This document shows positions 18,690 through 27,373 of a DNA stretch of 48,701 nucleotides, one piece after another (positions within the stretch are counted from its first letter, which is position 1; every line of letters begins with the position of its first letter). Where the stretch lies: positions 1-48,701 of the forward strand of contig NZ_CAJHAR010000029.1 in assembly GCF_904846415.1 (NCBI RefSeq), in the 5' to 3' direction. The notes beneath the pieces were generated by a model. It was not told where the DNA came from, searched no databases, and saw only the letters and a list, made by a program, of their open reading frames with translations. This DNA is from Psychrobacter piscatorii (lineage in GTDB: Bacteria; Pseudomonadota; Gammaproteobacteria; Pseudomonadales; Moraxellaceae). A program made the translations under genes and the position numbers.

Positions 18690-20084
18690 TTAGCTTTTTT
18701 CTTTTATCACACGCGTGACATCAGCCGCGCTGACATCGCTGCTTGGTAGACCACCAAATGTGACTCGTACATAGTTAGTGATACTAGCGATTTGTGCAGG
18801 GCTTAAATCTTTTGAGAAGCCTGGCATTTTTGGTGCCGTGTTAAATGCACCTTTCGCGCCAAAGGCAATCACGCCAACGAGCGCATCAGGTTTTACGCGG
18901 CGAATACTACTGAGGCCAACGATGGATGCATAGCGTGCATCGGGCTGAGCGTAACCATCGACGCCATGACAGCTGGCGCAATTCGCTAAATATAAGTCTT
19001 TTGGCGAGTTGCTATTCAGACCACTATTGTTGACACTGCTGACAGTATTCGTTTTGGCCTGCGCCAGATAGTCTTTTTGCTCCAGTAAATTATAAGTAAT
19101 GGAGTTGTTGACTGGCTGCGGCAGGCGATAGACATTGACCGGTATCAAATAGTCATCGGTCTTAATGGCTGGGACGACTTTTAGATAAGATGCCATCGCG
19201 ATCAGGTCTTCGTCGGTGAGATAGCGCGTACTATGTGCCACGGCTTCCGCCATCGGTCCGCCCGCATAAGCGCGCTTATCAAGCGTTCCTGTACGCAGGT
19301 AAGTCACGATGTCCATTTCGCTCCAAAGGCCGATACCTGTGTCGTTGTCAGGGGTGATATTTGGGGCAAACCATTTGCCGAGTGGCGCCCCAGATAGATA
19401 ACGGTCTTTATCAAGGCCTTGGGTTAAGTTACGCGGGGTATGGCAGGTGCCACAATGCTCTAAGTTATTGACCAGATATTCACCGCGTTGCTGGGTTTGC
19501 GTAAGTCCTGAGCGGTTTTCGGTAGAAGGCACATTGATGACATTCCATGCCAGCATTAAGCTACGGATATTCAACGGGAAAGGGAGGTGTGTGGTTTTTT
19601 CAGGAGGTTTGTCTACGATAGGAACGGTCTGGAAATAAGCAAATAATGCACTGATATCGTCATCTGTCATGCCATGATAGGACGGGTAAGGCATCGCAGG
19701 ATAGATCTGATGACCGGGTGCACGACCTTTGCGCAAGGCTTTTTTAAAATCGGCCTCAGTATAATTGCCAATACCATAGCGCGTCGATGGTGTGATATTG
19801 GTCGAGTAGATATTGCCAATCGGCGTCTCAATCGGTACGCCGCCACTATAGTCTTCACGGTGACAGGCCATACAATCAGCGGTACGCGCTACGTAAGCCC
19901 CGCGGTTGGCAAGCGCACTATTGGCTGGGCTGACATTTGGTAGGGTTATTCGACTGGGCAAAGTATCTATTGGCAGGCTGACAGTTTCTGCCATCACGAC
20001 GGTAGACACTAAGCTAAATCCCAGTCCCAATGCTACTGCCAATGAAAACGACAATGTTGGCATGACGGCAGAAAGTGGCTTCAT
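18690..20084 (-). CDS. Triheme cytochrome c, alcohol/gluconate dehydrogenase subunit-like
   Basis: A 464-residue exported protein starting at ATG 20084 (AAGGAC just upstream; a longer frame to 20111 is less likely). A Sec signal peptide ends near VVMAE. Three heme motifs are present: CMACH (about 70), CGTCH (about 209) and CASCH (about 367). Heme 1 is followed by GGxPIETPIGxIYSTNITPS and heme 2 by TPRNL, both hallmarks of the cytochrome subunit of membrane alcohol, gluconate and aldehyde dehydrogenases, which passes electrons to ubiquinone. The partner dehydrogenase is normally a PQQ or flavin GMC enzyme; none is present here. Instead the next gene downstream, 93 bases away, is the flavin amine oxidoreductase, so this cytochrome probably serves that enzyme. 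Confidence 0.92.
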   Translation of the reverse strand: MKPLSAVMPTLSFSLAVALGLGFSLVSTVVMAETVSLPIDTLPSRITLPNVSPANSALANRGAYVARTADCMACHREDYSGGVPIETPIGNIYSTNITPSTRYGIGNYTEADFKKALRKGRAPGHQIYPAMPYPSYHGMTDDDISALFAYFQTVPIVDKPPEKTTHLPFPLNIRSLMLAWNVINVPSTENRSGLTQTQQRGEYLVNNLEHCGTCHTPRNLTQGLDKDRYLSGAPLGKWFAPNITPDNDTGIGLWSEMDIVTYLRTGTLDKRAYAGGPMAEAVAHSTRYLTDEDLIAMASYLKVVPAIKTDDYLIPVNVYRLPQPVNNSITYNLLEQKDYLAQAKTNTVSSVNNSGLNSNSPKDLYLANCASCHGVDGYAQPDARYASIVGLSSIRRVKPDALVGVIAFGAKGAFNTAPKMPGFSKDLSPAQIASITNYVRVTFGGLPSSDVSAADVTRVIKEKS

Positions 20085-20224
20085 AATGTCCTTATAATAC
20101 TGATAAATCATCCTTAATCCCTCATCCTAATATGCCTGCAATTCGCCAGTCGTGTCTACCAAAATAAAGCAACGTGATAACTATCTATATTGAAAAAGCA
20201 ATGTCGTAAAGTTAACACTGATTG

Positions 20225-20794
20225 CTATTGTCTGGCGGCTTCGACTTTTATATTTAAGTTAAGATTTTTGGTCAGTCCAAACCAGACAAATTTGTTTATA
20301 TTCCATTTTGTGCGATCAATTGTCGCAGTGAAGTCGCCACCGCAAACATCCTTTTTAAGACTGGGGCTCAAATAACAATCAAAATTCTTGGCTTTCAGGC
20401 TAATAGGATGTGTCTCACCATGTAGTGTCAGCTTGCCATCTACTCTTGTTACCTGCGGGCTTTTTTTGTCTTGATCAAAATACCACTTCGTCGACTTAAA
20501 TTGCGCCGAGGGAAATTTTTTTGCATCAAAAAAATCCGGCCCCGTTAGACTGCTGTTAAAAGAGGAGTTGCCTGTATTTAAGGACTCTATCGGTATGATT
20601 AATGAGATGTCGCCTGTTTGTAGACTTGGGTCGTATTGCAGTTGACCTTTGATGTCATAAAAGCCACCAGTAGTGGCAGAGGTTTTGAAGCGTTCAATGG
20701 CAAATCGTATGTGCGTATTGGTAGGATTGATGGAGTAACTGGCGGCATGACTGTCACCGATAGTGCTGACAAGCAGTAATGGAATAAGCAGCAA
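20225..20794 (-). CDS. YceI-family periplasmic lipid/quinone-binding protein
   Basis: About 189 residues. After a signal peptide ending SHAA the order of motifs is that of YceI lipocalin-like proteins: YSINPTNTHIRFAIERF, GGFYDIKGQL, SLIIPIESLNTG, FFDAKKFPSAQFKST, VDGKLTLHGETHPISLKA, and a final strand near FVWFGLTKNLNLNI. The family binds polyisoprenoids or quinones. The start is unclear. The assigned start is a TTG at 20794 that leaves a very short signal peptide. A better signal would begin at a rare ATT (20824), and the nearest ATG upstream (about 20835) is in another frame. It lies 140 bases upstream of the triheme cytochrome on the same strand and could belong to the same unit. Confidence 0.85.
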   Translation of the reverse strand: MLLIPLLLVSTIGDSHAASYSINPTNTHIRFAIERFKTSATTGGFYDIKGQLQYDPSLQTGDISLIIPIESLNTGNSSFNSSLTGPDFFDAKKFPSAQFKSTKWYFDQDKKSPQVTRVDGKLTLHGETHPISLKAKNFDCYLSPSLKKDVCGGDFTATIDRTKWNINKFVWFGLTKNLNLNIKVEAARQ

Positions 20795-21033
20795 GGCGTA
20801 GATGTGCGGGATTTTTTGCCCAATGCATAAGAGGTGCCTGGCTACATTCCTTTGTAGGCTATCGATATGTAAAGCGTTTTATTAACGAGCACCATCCATG
20901 GTTTTGCTCAATACTAAGCCAGTTCTCATTCATTATTTATACATTGTTTTTCAAATGGTTAGTAGTGCTATTTTGGTAAATATATAAGCGCTGGTTTCAG
21001 TTATATCTCAACATTCATATCTCAATATTGATT

Positions 21034-21828
21034 CTAGATATTGGGTGCCTCAGTGTTAGACAGCTTCATGTCAGCACGGTTTTTATGATTGTCGGTATTT
21101 TTAGTTGTATTTGCTATTGAGTGTTTAAAGAAAAGGGTGGCAAGCGTACATGCTATTGTCAGTGATAGCAGCATCGAGACCAAAGTATGACTAAAGAAAT
21201 GATCGCCAAACAGCATTTTATACAGCCCCATTGTCCATCCCAAGACCGTGACTGTTGTAAATATTTGATAGCGATATTTTTTTAACGTCGGCAAAAAAGC
21301 CAATCCATATAAGGAAAACCCTGCACTGGCGTGAGCCGCTGGGAAGCATCTGGCGGGCGTAGCTGCTACGATGTTTTGCCACAGGTTAAGATAGGGCAGA
21401 TCACCGTTAAAAATGACCAAGTCATTTGGGCAGCTCACATGGGTGACACCTTTGAGCGTGGCAATGCTAGCCGGTACAATCGCTATTATAATCAGTAGAT
21501 AGCCGATCTCTCGAATTGGTAACGGAAGCAGAAATTTATCGAATTTACGGCGATGCTGCGAGGCGGCGTCAGGCGAAGGCTGTCGATACTTTATGATTAA
21601 CACTGCTATGAGGTAGACCGCCAGTAGAATTAATAGGGCTTTGGGCAAATCATAAAAGATAAACGCATAAGGCTGCGCGCCCTTTTCTAGTAGCCAGTGT
21701 CCATTGCTATAAAAAAGCTCACTGATGCGTATGTCCAACTGGCTATGCTCAAAAACCAAGGTGGCAATGATGGTCACGCACAGTAATTTTAGCCAGCCCC
21801 AAGCCATTGAGTGGTTTTCTAAAGTCAT
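21034..21828 (-). CDS. PAP2-family membrane phosphatase
   Basis: A 264-residue integral membrane protein with about six hydrophobic segments. Pieces of the three-part PAP2 signature are visible in order: KGVTHVSCP (about 130), CFPAAHASAGF (about 163, the PSGH-like motif with His) and GLYKMLFGDHFFSHT (about 210, with the catalytic-type Gly-Asp-His). Members dephosphorylate lipid phosphates such as phosphatidate, undecaprenyl pyrophosphate or lipid A 1-phosphate. It is the last gene of the eptA/two-component/dgkA run and starts 49 bases after dgkA ends. A PAP2 gene also accompanies mcr-1 in its transposon. Here it probably acts on the lipid carrier or lipid A at the periplasmic face; the exact substrate is not readable. 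Confidence 0.86.
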   Translation of the reverse strand: MTLENHSMAWGWLKLLCVTIIATLVFEHSQLDIRISELFYSNGHWLLEKGAQPYAFIFYDLPKALLILLAVYLIAVLIIKYRQPSPDAASQHRRKFDKFLLPLPIREIGYLLIIIAIVPASIATLKGVTHVSCPNDLVIFNGDLPYLNLWQNIVAATPARCFPAAHASAGFSLYGLAFLPTLKKYRYQIFTTVTVLGWTMGLYKMLFGDHFFSHTLVSMLLSLTIACTLATLFFKHSIANTTKNTDNHKNRADMKLSNTEAPNI

Positions 21829-21877
21829 GGATACACCTGATAACGTATATTAAGTGGTGATAGATTCCAGCATGCTG

Positions 21878-22348
21878 CTATAAAAAGACAGACAGCGCCA
21901 TTAACCATAAGACCGTTAAAAGAAATAACGACAAAAATTGCGCAGCGGAGCCGACATCTTTTGCTATCTTTGCGAGTGGATGCTTGGCGGTTGAGGTATG
22001 GTCGACGCAAGCTTCGATACCGGTATTGATCAGCTCAACAATCAAAGATAAAAAAGACGCGATGACTAGCATCATCTTTACACTCATTGCAAAAGGCATA
22101 AAAGCGATAGCCACAAACAAGGCAAAGTTGAGCCACACGACTTGTCTAAAAGCCGCCTCAAATTTATAAGCTGCCTTAAAGCCGTCCATTGAATAGCCAG
22201 CAGCTTTTATAATTCGGTAAAAGCCCGTTTTACCTTTGGCGCTCTCTGCAAAGCTATCAGGTGTGAGCGCACTGTGATGCGCTGCCTGCTCGATAGGGCC
22301 GTGACTGGCTGTCTTGTCTTCAAGATTAATAGGAGTAATTTTATTCAT
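21878..22348 (-). CDS. dgkA: Diacylglycerol kinase
   Basis: A 156-residue protein whose last 115 residues are a DgkA domain with three membrane helices. The catalytic motif ELINTGIEACVDH begins near residue 104 and is followed by HPLAKIAKDVGSAAQFLS, the family signature; EAAFRQ earlier also fits. The N-terminal 40 residues are an extra hydrophilic extension absent from E. coli DgkA (about 120 residues). The enzyme phosphorylates diacylglycerol to phosphatidate with ATP. Its place behind eptA makes sense, because transfer of phosphoethanolamine from phosphatidylethanolamine to lipid A releases diacylglycerol that DgkA recycles. Confidence 0.94.
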   Translation of the reverse strand: MNKITPINLEDKTASHGPIEQAAHHSALTPDSFAESAKGKTGFYRIIKAAGYSMDGFKAAYKFEAAFRQVVWLNFALFVAIAFMPFAMSVKMMLVIASFLSLIVELINTGIEACVDHTSTAKHPLAKIAKDVGSAAQFLSLFLLTVLWLMALSVFL

Positions 22349-22561
22349 ATAGAATTCTTAATGGTCTATTAATATCAAGGTACGCGCTCGGCTTTGCATG
22401 ACCAAACAAACAGTCAGGCAAAGTCGATATCGCTTGAGTATAAGACGAGAGAGATTAAGAAAGTGTTAAGAGACTATAAAGAGGCTGGGATACGTGGTAA
22501 TGAACATTAAATATGGAAGAGGGTGTTTTTTAGATGAGATTTTTTGGCGCTATTACATGTG

Positions 22562-23908
22562 CTACTTGTAATAAATACTAAAAGTGCTGCCGCCTGAATG
22601 ATTGGCTTGATGGGTCAGCTGCCAGCCCATATGAGACATGATGCGTTGTACGATACTCAGCCCCAAACCTGAGCCTTCAACCTTGTGATTGATATCATGC
22701 TCCGATGACAAGGCTGTGCCTGTACCCTCGTCTTTATAGTCATGAGTCAATCGCTCAAACCGTTCATATAATAAAGGCATCATCACCTCAGGAATACCCA
22801 GACCCGTATCAGTAACCGTGATTTTTTCGTCATCGATAGTGATGGTCACTTCGCCATCGTCGGTATACTGAAACGCATTTTTTATCAAATTGCCCAATGC
22901 CATTTTTAATAGCTCAGGGCGCACATAGGCACTGTATTCTTGCTCAGCGACTACCTGACACGTGACCGTTTTATAGCGCAGCAAATAGGTCAGTCGCTCC
23001 ACTTCGGCTAAGGCAATGCCATTAATGGATGTTTGCGGTGCATCTAGTTTTTCAGGGGCGCGCGAGAGCAAGAGCAGGGCAGTGATAATCTCGGAGGTCT
23101 CACGGGCTGTATTACTGATACGATTGGTAAACTCGTTCAGATAGCTGTCTGCTGCTAACTGTGATGCCAATACCTCAGAAGCACCCATGATGATGGTTAA
23201 GGGCGTGCGCAGCTCATGGCTGACATCACTGGTGAACAGTTGCTCGCGCTTGAGATACTGCTCTAGCTTATGATTTTTTTCATCGATAGCTCGCGCCAAC
23301 ACCCCAACCTCAGATGGCATGTGCATCAATTCTGTGAGGTTTTTATGATCCGTTTCGACCGCTTGTTTTAGATCCAATAGCGGCTTGATGATTTGTTTGG
23401 AGGACAAATGAGAGAATATAGCGGCAATAAGCAAACTCAAAATGACCGCCACTCTTAGCGTATCTGCAAATATATCTTCTAAGTTTTCAAAGATTTCTAA
23501 AACAGGGTAGTGACTCATCACCATCTCAACCCCTTCCAAGTACGTCAAAATGTAAGTCTGATTGCCTTGTTGATAGGCGAAAAAATGAAGGTTGCCGTGG
23601 GCTTTGCCAGACTCACCGTCTATAGTGACAGACTTCTCTTGCACCGTTGCCGTTGCTGTGGTTTGCAGATTAGTAGGGGCACTGTCGTAGCGATAGATCT
23701 TGATGCCTGGATCGGCAGTATAAATAGAGCGATCGCCATACTTTTCTTGACTGAGATCAAGCTGCTGCAACAGCCGACCCTTGACCAATTCCTGTTCTAT
23801 TCTACTTTCCGCGTATAGAAAAATACTGACAAAAGCCCCGCATAGCAACAGCGCGAATATAAAGTAGGATAATCGAAACTTATTGGCTATCGAGTCTATA
23901 TTGAACAT
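22562..23908 (-). CDS. Sensor histidine kinase of the eptA locus
   Basis: A 448-residue membrane kinase starting at ATG 23908 (a TTG ten codons upstream is possible). One transmembrane helix lies at about 10-30 and a second at about 150-170, enclosing a periplasmic domain of about 120 residues. A linker follows, then the H-box SHELRTPL with the phosphorylated His near 231, N-box LGNLIKNAFQY, G1 DTGLGIP and G2 GSGLGLSIV. It follows the response regulator gene by 77 bases on the same strand, in the order eptA-regulator-kinase known for pmrCAB of Acinetobacter. It therefore probably senses envelope stress, cations or cationic peptides, but the periplasmic domain shows no recognisable metal motif. 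22349-22561 downstream holds no gene. Confidence 0.92.
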   Translation of the reverse strand: MFNIDSIANKFRLSYFIFALLLCGAFVSIFLYAESRIEQELVKGRLLQQLDLSQEKYGDRSIYTADPGIKIYRYDSAPTNLQTTATATVQEKSVTIDGESGKAHGNLHFFAYQQGNQTYILTYLEGVEMVMSHYPVLEIFENLEDIFADTLRVAVILSLLIAAIFSHLSSKQIIKPLLDLKQAVETDHKNLTELMHMPSEVGVLARAIDEKNHKLEQYLKREQLFTSDVSHELRTPLTIIMGASEVLASQLAADSYLNEFTNRISNTARETSEIITALLLLSRAPEKLDAPQTSINGIALAEVERLTYLLRYKTVTCQVVAEQEYSAYVRPELLKMALGNLIKNAFQYTDDGEVTITIDDEKITVTDTGLGIPEVMMPLLYERFERLTHDYKDEGTGTALSSEHDINHKVEGSGLGLSIVQRIMSHMGWQLTHQANHSGGSTFSIYYK

Positions 23909-23985
23909 AGTAAAGAGGTACTTAATCGAAGGAGGCAATTGATATAGTGAGCGATGGTAGACCGTATGAGGTGCTGCTCTCTCAG

Positions 23986-24687
23986 CTATACTACCGCGTT
24001 TTCTGATTTATTGGGATCGATGATTTGGTAACCAACACCAGGCACTGTCACTATCATGGTTTTGTCAAAAGGCTTGTCGACCTGCGCCCGCACGCTATGC
24101 ATATGAGTACGTAGCGCATCACTGCTCGGTATATCCAGACCCCAAACCTTTTCTTCAAGTTCTGTCTTGCTGACGACGCGAGGTGCTGCACTCATTAGGA
24201 TATGTAATATCTTAAATCCAGTTGGGGTGAGCTTAATCGATTTGCCTTCGCGCATAATAGTATGTTCACTATTGTTCAACGATAGCGCGCCCACAGCGAT
24301 ACTGTGTACAAAATGATCGTCCTCATGACGACGTATGAGTGCTTTGATACGGCACTCTAGCTCAATCAATGAAAATGGCTTGACCAAATAATCATCAGCA
24401 CCGCTATCAAATCCTGCCACTTTATCCAAAATCGTATCGCGAGCAGTGAGCATGAGGACAGGCGTTTTGTCATGCAATTCTTCTCTGAGTTTCTTACACA
24501 GCTTGGTGCCATCCATACCTGGTAGCATGACATCGAGCAATATCACGTCATAATGATTGCTTGCGGCGAGCGTTAGCCCACTGTAGCCATTATGTGCGTT
24601 GTCCAGCTCAAAGCCTTTGGGCTCAAAAAAAGCATAAATATTGGCCACGATATCGGGGTTGTCTTCAATAACGAGTATCTTATACAT
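23986..24687 (-). CDS. OmpR/PhoB-type response regulator of the eptA locus
   Basis: A 233-residue two-domain regulator. The receiver has the acidic pair Glu8-Asp9, the phospho-acceptor Asp52 in ILLDVMLPGMDG, the switch Thr in MLTARD and the Lys of LVKPFS. The C-terminal winged helix (about 130-225) shows KLTPTGFKILHILM and the end VRAQVDKPF...VPGVGYQI. It sits 56 bases after eptA and ahead of its kinase. By position it probably controls eptA, dgkA and the PAP2 gene, like PmrA or ColR; this is inference. ATG 24687 is the only reasonable start. Confidence 0.94.
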   Translation of the reverse strand: MYKILVIEDNPDIVANIYAFFEPKGFELDNAHNGYSGLTLAASNHYDVILLDVMLPGMDGTKLCKKLREELHDKTPVLMLTARDTILDKVAGFDSGADDYLVKPFSLIELECRIKALIRRHEDDHFVHSIAVGALSLNNSEHTIMREGKSIKLTPTGFKILHILMSAAPRVVSKTELEEKVWGLDIPSSDALRTHMHSVRAQVDKPFDKTMIVTVPGVGYQIIDPNKSENAVV

Positions 24688-24743
24688 GATGTTGACCTAA
24701 AAAATAGTGGCTACCTAAAAGATGGAGCAATATAGAAACGGAT

Positions 24744-26432
24744 TTAGTTATTCACTTTAAAAAAGGTTGGCGCCCCTTTGACCGCATCAGTCGTGATGCC
24801 AAAAAAGCTAAGCAACGTCGGCGTAATAAAATCGTGTGATACGGGCTGACTGCTCATACTAGAGAGACTATCCGCATCGATGTGATTGCTGTCCGGTGAC
24901 CAAATGACCGCAGGCACATGTTTTTGAGTATCTGGTGCAAACTTATAGGGTAGACCATGCAAGTAAATATTGTTTTCACCCAAACTCTCGCCATGATCGC
25001 TCATATATACCATGACTACATCATAATCTTGTTCGTAAGTCTTTAGGGTATCGATCACGTTATCCAAAAAGTAGTCGGTGTACAGAATCGCATTATCATA
25101 GCCATTGATCACAGACTGGGTATCACATTTAGAGAGCTCATTGGTCATACAGACGGGTTTATACGTTTCAAATTCTTTAGGGTAGCGCTGGTAATAAGCG
25201 GGGCCATGATTGCCCATTTGGTGTAACAAAATAAGCGTGTCTTTGGGCGTATCTTTCGGTGAGCTGCCTGACTTAACCAGTTTATCAAAACCATCAAGCA
25301 TGCCAATATCTCGGCATTCAACATCGCAGTTCGGATTGGTATCAGCCGTTTTGAAGTCCTCAAAAGTGACACGATCAGCCACGCCTTTAGAGCTAGAGTT
25401 GTTGTCTCGCCAAACGACATTGACCCCTTGCTTGCTGAGCGTATCGAGTACGTTTTCATTGTACTTGGCAGTATCGATATCATAATTCTCCCGATTGGCA
25501 TAACTGAACATGCAGGGCACTGAGTAAGCAGTGGAGGTGCCACAAGAGACGGCATCTTTAAAACTATAAAGGTTGGACTGTTTTGAGAGTAGCGGCGTGG
25601 TGTTGCGTGTATAGCCATTTAAACCAAAGTGATCGGCTCGAGCCGTTTCGCCAACGACGAACACCATCAGTTTGGGTTTTGTAGTGCTACTAGCAGGGGC
25701 GACGCGCTTTGCATCTGTCGCATGTAGCGTGAAAGTATCAGGACGGCGCAGCTCATTGACATAATTTTCGCCAAGTTTAATTGTAGAGTAAATAGGCGTG
25801 ATTGGGTTGGCATAAGAGCGGACTTGTTTGTGCTGACGAAAGAAGCTGGCGTACTGGTCACCAAAGGGTAAAAGACATGCCGCGATGACTGCGATAGACA
25901 ATATCAAGGTAGCTGTTTTTTGTAGAATACTGCGTTGCCAAGTAAAGCGTTTTAGACGAATTTTGCTAATGATAAATGCTGGTAACACGCCCATTAGCAG
26001 CACCCGAATGACCATGCTAGGGGCAAACAATCCCATTGCCTCTGCTTGATCGGTCTCCAGACTGTTGATCAGCATATTGGTGTCAAATATCGTCCCGTAA
26101 GCATCTGTAAAATAACCACAGATGGCGGCAGTGACCAGTAGCGCAATTAATACTGGTTTGGCAATCGGACGATAGCAAAGCAGCTGTAATACCAGCCACA
26201 TCAGTCCAAACAACAAGCCAGTAATAGACAGTATAAAGCCGACATTTTTGCTAAATGGATAGACATTTAGCACCTGTTCAAAAAAGCCAATATTGGCAGT
26301 CGCCACCAAATACAAGGCAACGATGATAATAAGATAATTGAGATTTACCTCATGATCGTAGAGCTTACTCAGATAGCTGTTTTTTTTATTGGCTTTGGGC
26401 GTGGCGATTTTGGCGGCTTGAGATATGGACAT
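24744..26432 (-). CDS. eptA: Lipid A phosphoethanolamine transferase
   Basis: A 562-residue enzyme from ATG 26432 (GAGAAG seven bases upstream; an in-frame start at 26468 is less likely). Five N-terminal membrane helices span about 20-210, followed by a periplasmic sulfatase-fold domain. Active-site features: Glu of VGETARADHFGLNGY (about 259), the nucleophile Thr of SCGTSTAYSVPC (about 298, 39 residues after the Glu as in MCR-1 E246/T285), and SDHGESLGE for metal binding. Cysteines of the catalytic domain (VPCMF, CDVECRD) fit the usual disulfides. It transfers phosphoethanolamine from phosphatidylethanolamine to lipid A phosphate, lowering negative charge and giving polymyxin resistance when expressed. 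It belongs to the EptA/MCR superfamily; here it is a chromosomal gene beside its own two-component system. Confidence 0.94.
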   Translation of the reverse strand: MSISQAAKIATPKANKKNSYLSKLYDHEVNLNYLIIIVALYLVATANIGFFEQVLNVYPFSKNVGFILSITGLLFGLMWLVLQLLCYRPIAKPVLIALLVTAAICGYFTDAYGTIFDTNMLINSLETDQAEAMGLFAPSMVIRVLLMGVLPAFIISKIRLKRFTWQRSILQKTATLILSIAVIAACLLPFGDQYASFFRQHKQVRSYANPITPIYSTIKLGENYVNELRRPDTFTLHATDAKRVAPASSTTKPKLMVFVVGETARADHFGLNGYTRNTTPLLSKQSNLYSFKDAVSCGTSTAYSVPCMFSYANRENYDIDTAKYNENVLDTLSKQGVNVVWRDNNSSSKGVADRVTFEDFKTADTNPNCDVECRDIGMLDGFDKLVKSGSSPKDTPKDTLILLHQMGNHGPAYYQRYPKEFETYKPVCMTNELSKCDTQSVINGYDNAILYTDYFLDNVIDTLKTYEQDYDVVMVYMSDHGESLGENNIYLHGLPYKFAPDTQKHVPAVIWSPDSNHIDADSLSSMSSQPVSHDFITPTLLSFFGITTDAVKGAPTFFKVNN

Positions 26433-26598
26433 ATAAATACTTCTCAACAGAATGATAGGAAACGTCATTCCTTACCATAACAAGTGTGCTGTTAAGAAGA
26501 TGTTAAGGTGGCAGTTTTGATGCTAATGCTTATGATAGTTTGCGAGGTGTTGAGTGGTTTATAGAAAATTTTACGGAAAGATTTTATAGCTATTCAAA

Positions 26599-27297
26599 TT
26601 ATTCAGGATTCATCATTGCCCTTAACTCAGACTGATTCTTTATAGTAATAAAACCATAGTGCATATCTATGAATTCCTGTTTTTGCCAAGACTGAATGAT
26701 TTTATTGATGGTTTGTCTGGTGGTGCCAAGCATAAAGCCAAGCTCTTCTTGCGACAATCGTAAGTCTATCTTGATATCGCCATTCACTTGCTTACCATAA
26801 GTACCGATGAGTCCCATGAGCATGCTCGCCAGTCGCGCCGATGTATTGAGTGAGGTGGCATCATCAATCCAATCAAAGGCTCTACGAATACGCGCACAAG
26901 TGATAAGCGCGAGGTGCTTGTATAAAATTGGATACTGTTGCGCCGTCTGGATCACCACCTTTCTAGGGATAGAAATCAACGTAACCTTATTGATTGTCCA
27001 CGCATCATGGGTACGAGGATGGTCATCTATGATAGATATCTCGCCAAACCATTCGCCACTAGATAGGTGAGCGAGGGTCATGGCATTGCCGCTAGCGCTC
27101 ACATTGCAGACTCTAATCGTACCCGACACGACAAAGTGCAGCGCCGCATCATCGTTGTCACCAATCGCATGAATCATTTGACTTTTTTGGTATATCTTTA
27201 GCACAGCGTTATACGCTAGTAGCGCTTGCACATCGGCTGGCAAGTCAGCAAACCAAGGGTCGTTATTTAAATGATGATTGATATTCATAAGTGTCAT
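26599..27297 (-). CDS. Crp/Fnr-family transcription regulator
   Basis: A 232-residue regulator. The cyclic-nucleotide-binding-like beta barrel covers about 20-130 with SGTIRVCNVSASG and LSSGEWFGEISIID. A dimer helix follows, and then the winged helix-turn-helix at about 170-215 with LSQEELGFMLGTTRQTINKII, the Crp/Fnr recognition helix pattern. There is no N-terminal cysteine cluster, so it is not an FNR-type oxygen sensor. It is divergent from the aldolase-family gene with only 76 bases between them, so it may control that gene. The ligand is unknown. Confidence 0.9.
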   Translation of the reverse strand: MTLMNINHHLNNDPWFADLPADVQALLAYNAVLKIYQKSQMIHAIGDNDDAALHFVVSGTIRVCNVSASGNAMTLAHLSSGEWFGEISIIDDHPRTHDAWTINKVTLISIPRKVVIQTAQQYPILYKHLALITCARIRRAFDWIDDATSLNTSARLASMLMGLIGTYGKQVNGDIKIDLRLSQEELGFMLGTTRQTINKIIQSWQKQEFIDMHYGFITIKNQSELRAMMNPE

Positions 27298-27373
27298 GTT
27301 TTTGACAGATTTGGGTTTGAAGAATGGTGTAAAGTAATTATTCGGACTATCTACAACTGTAAAGGACTATACA

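Noticed and set aside
18690..20084. Cytochrome subunit of a PQQ alcohol dehydrogenase in this locus
   Set aside because: No large PQQ or GMC dehydrogenase gene lies nearby; the only redox enzyme on the strand is the flavin amine oxidoreductase.
24744..26432. Acquired mcr-type colistin resistance gene
   Set aside because: The protein belongs to the EptA/MCR superfamily, but it sits beside its own two-component system, dgkA and PAP2 without flanking IS elements, so it reads as an intrinsic chromosomal eptA.
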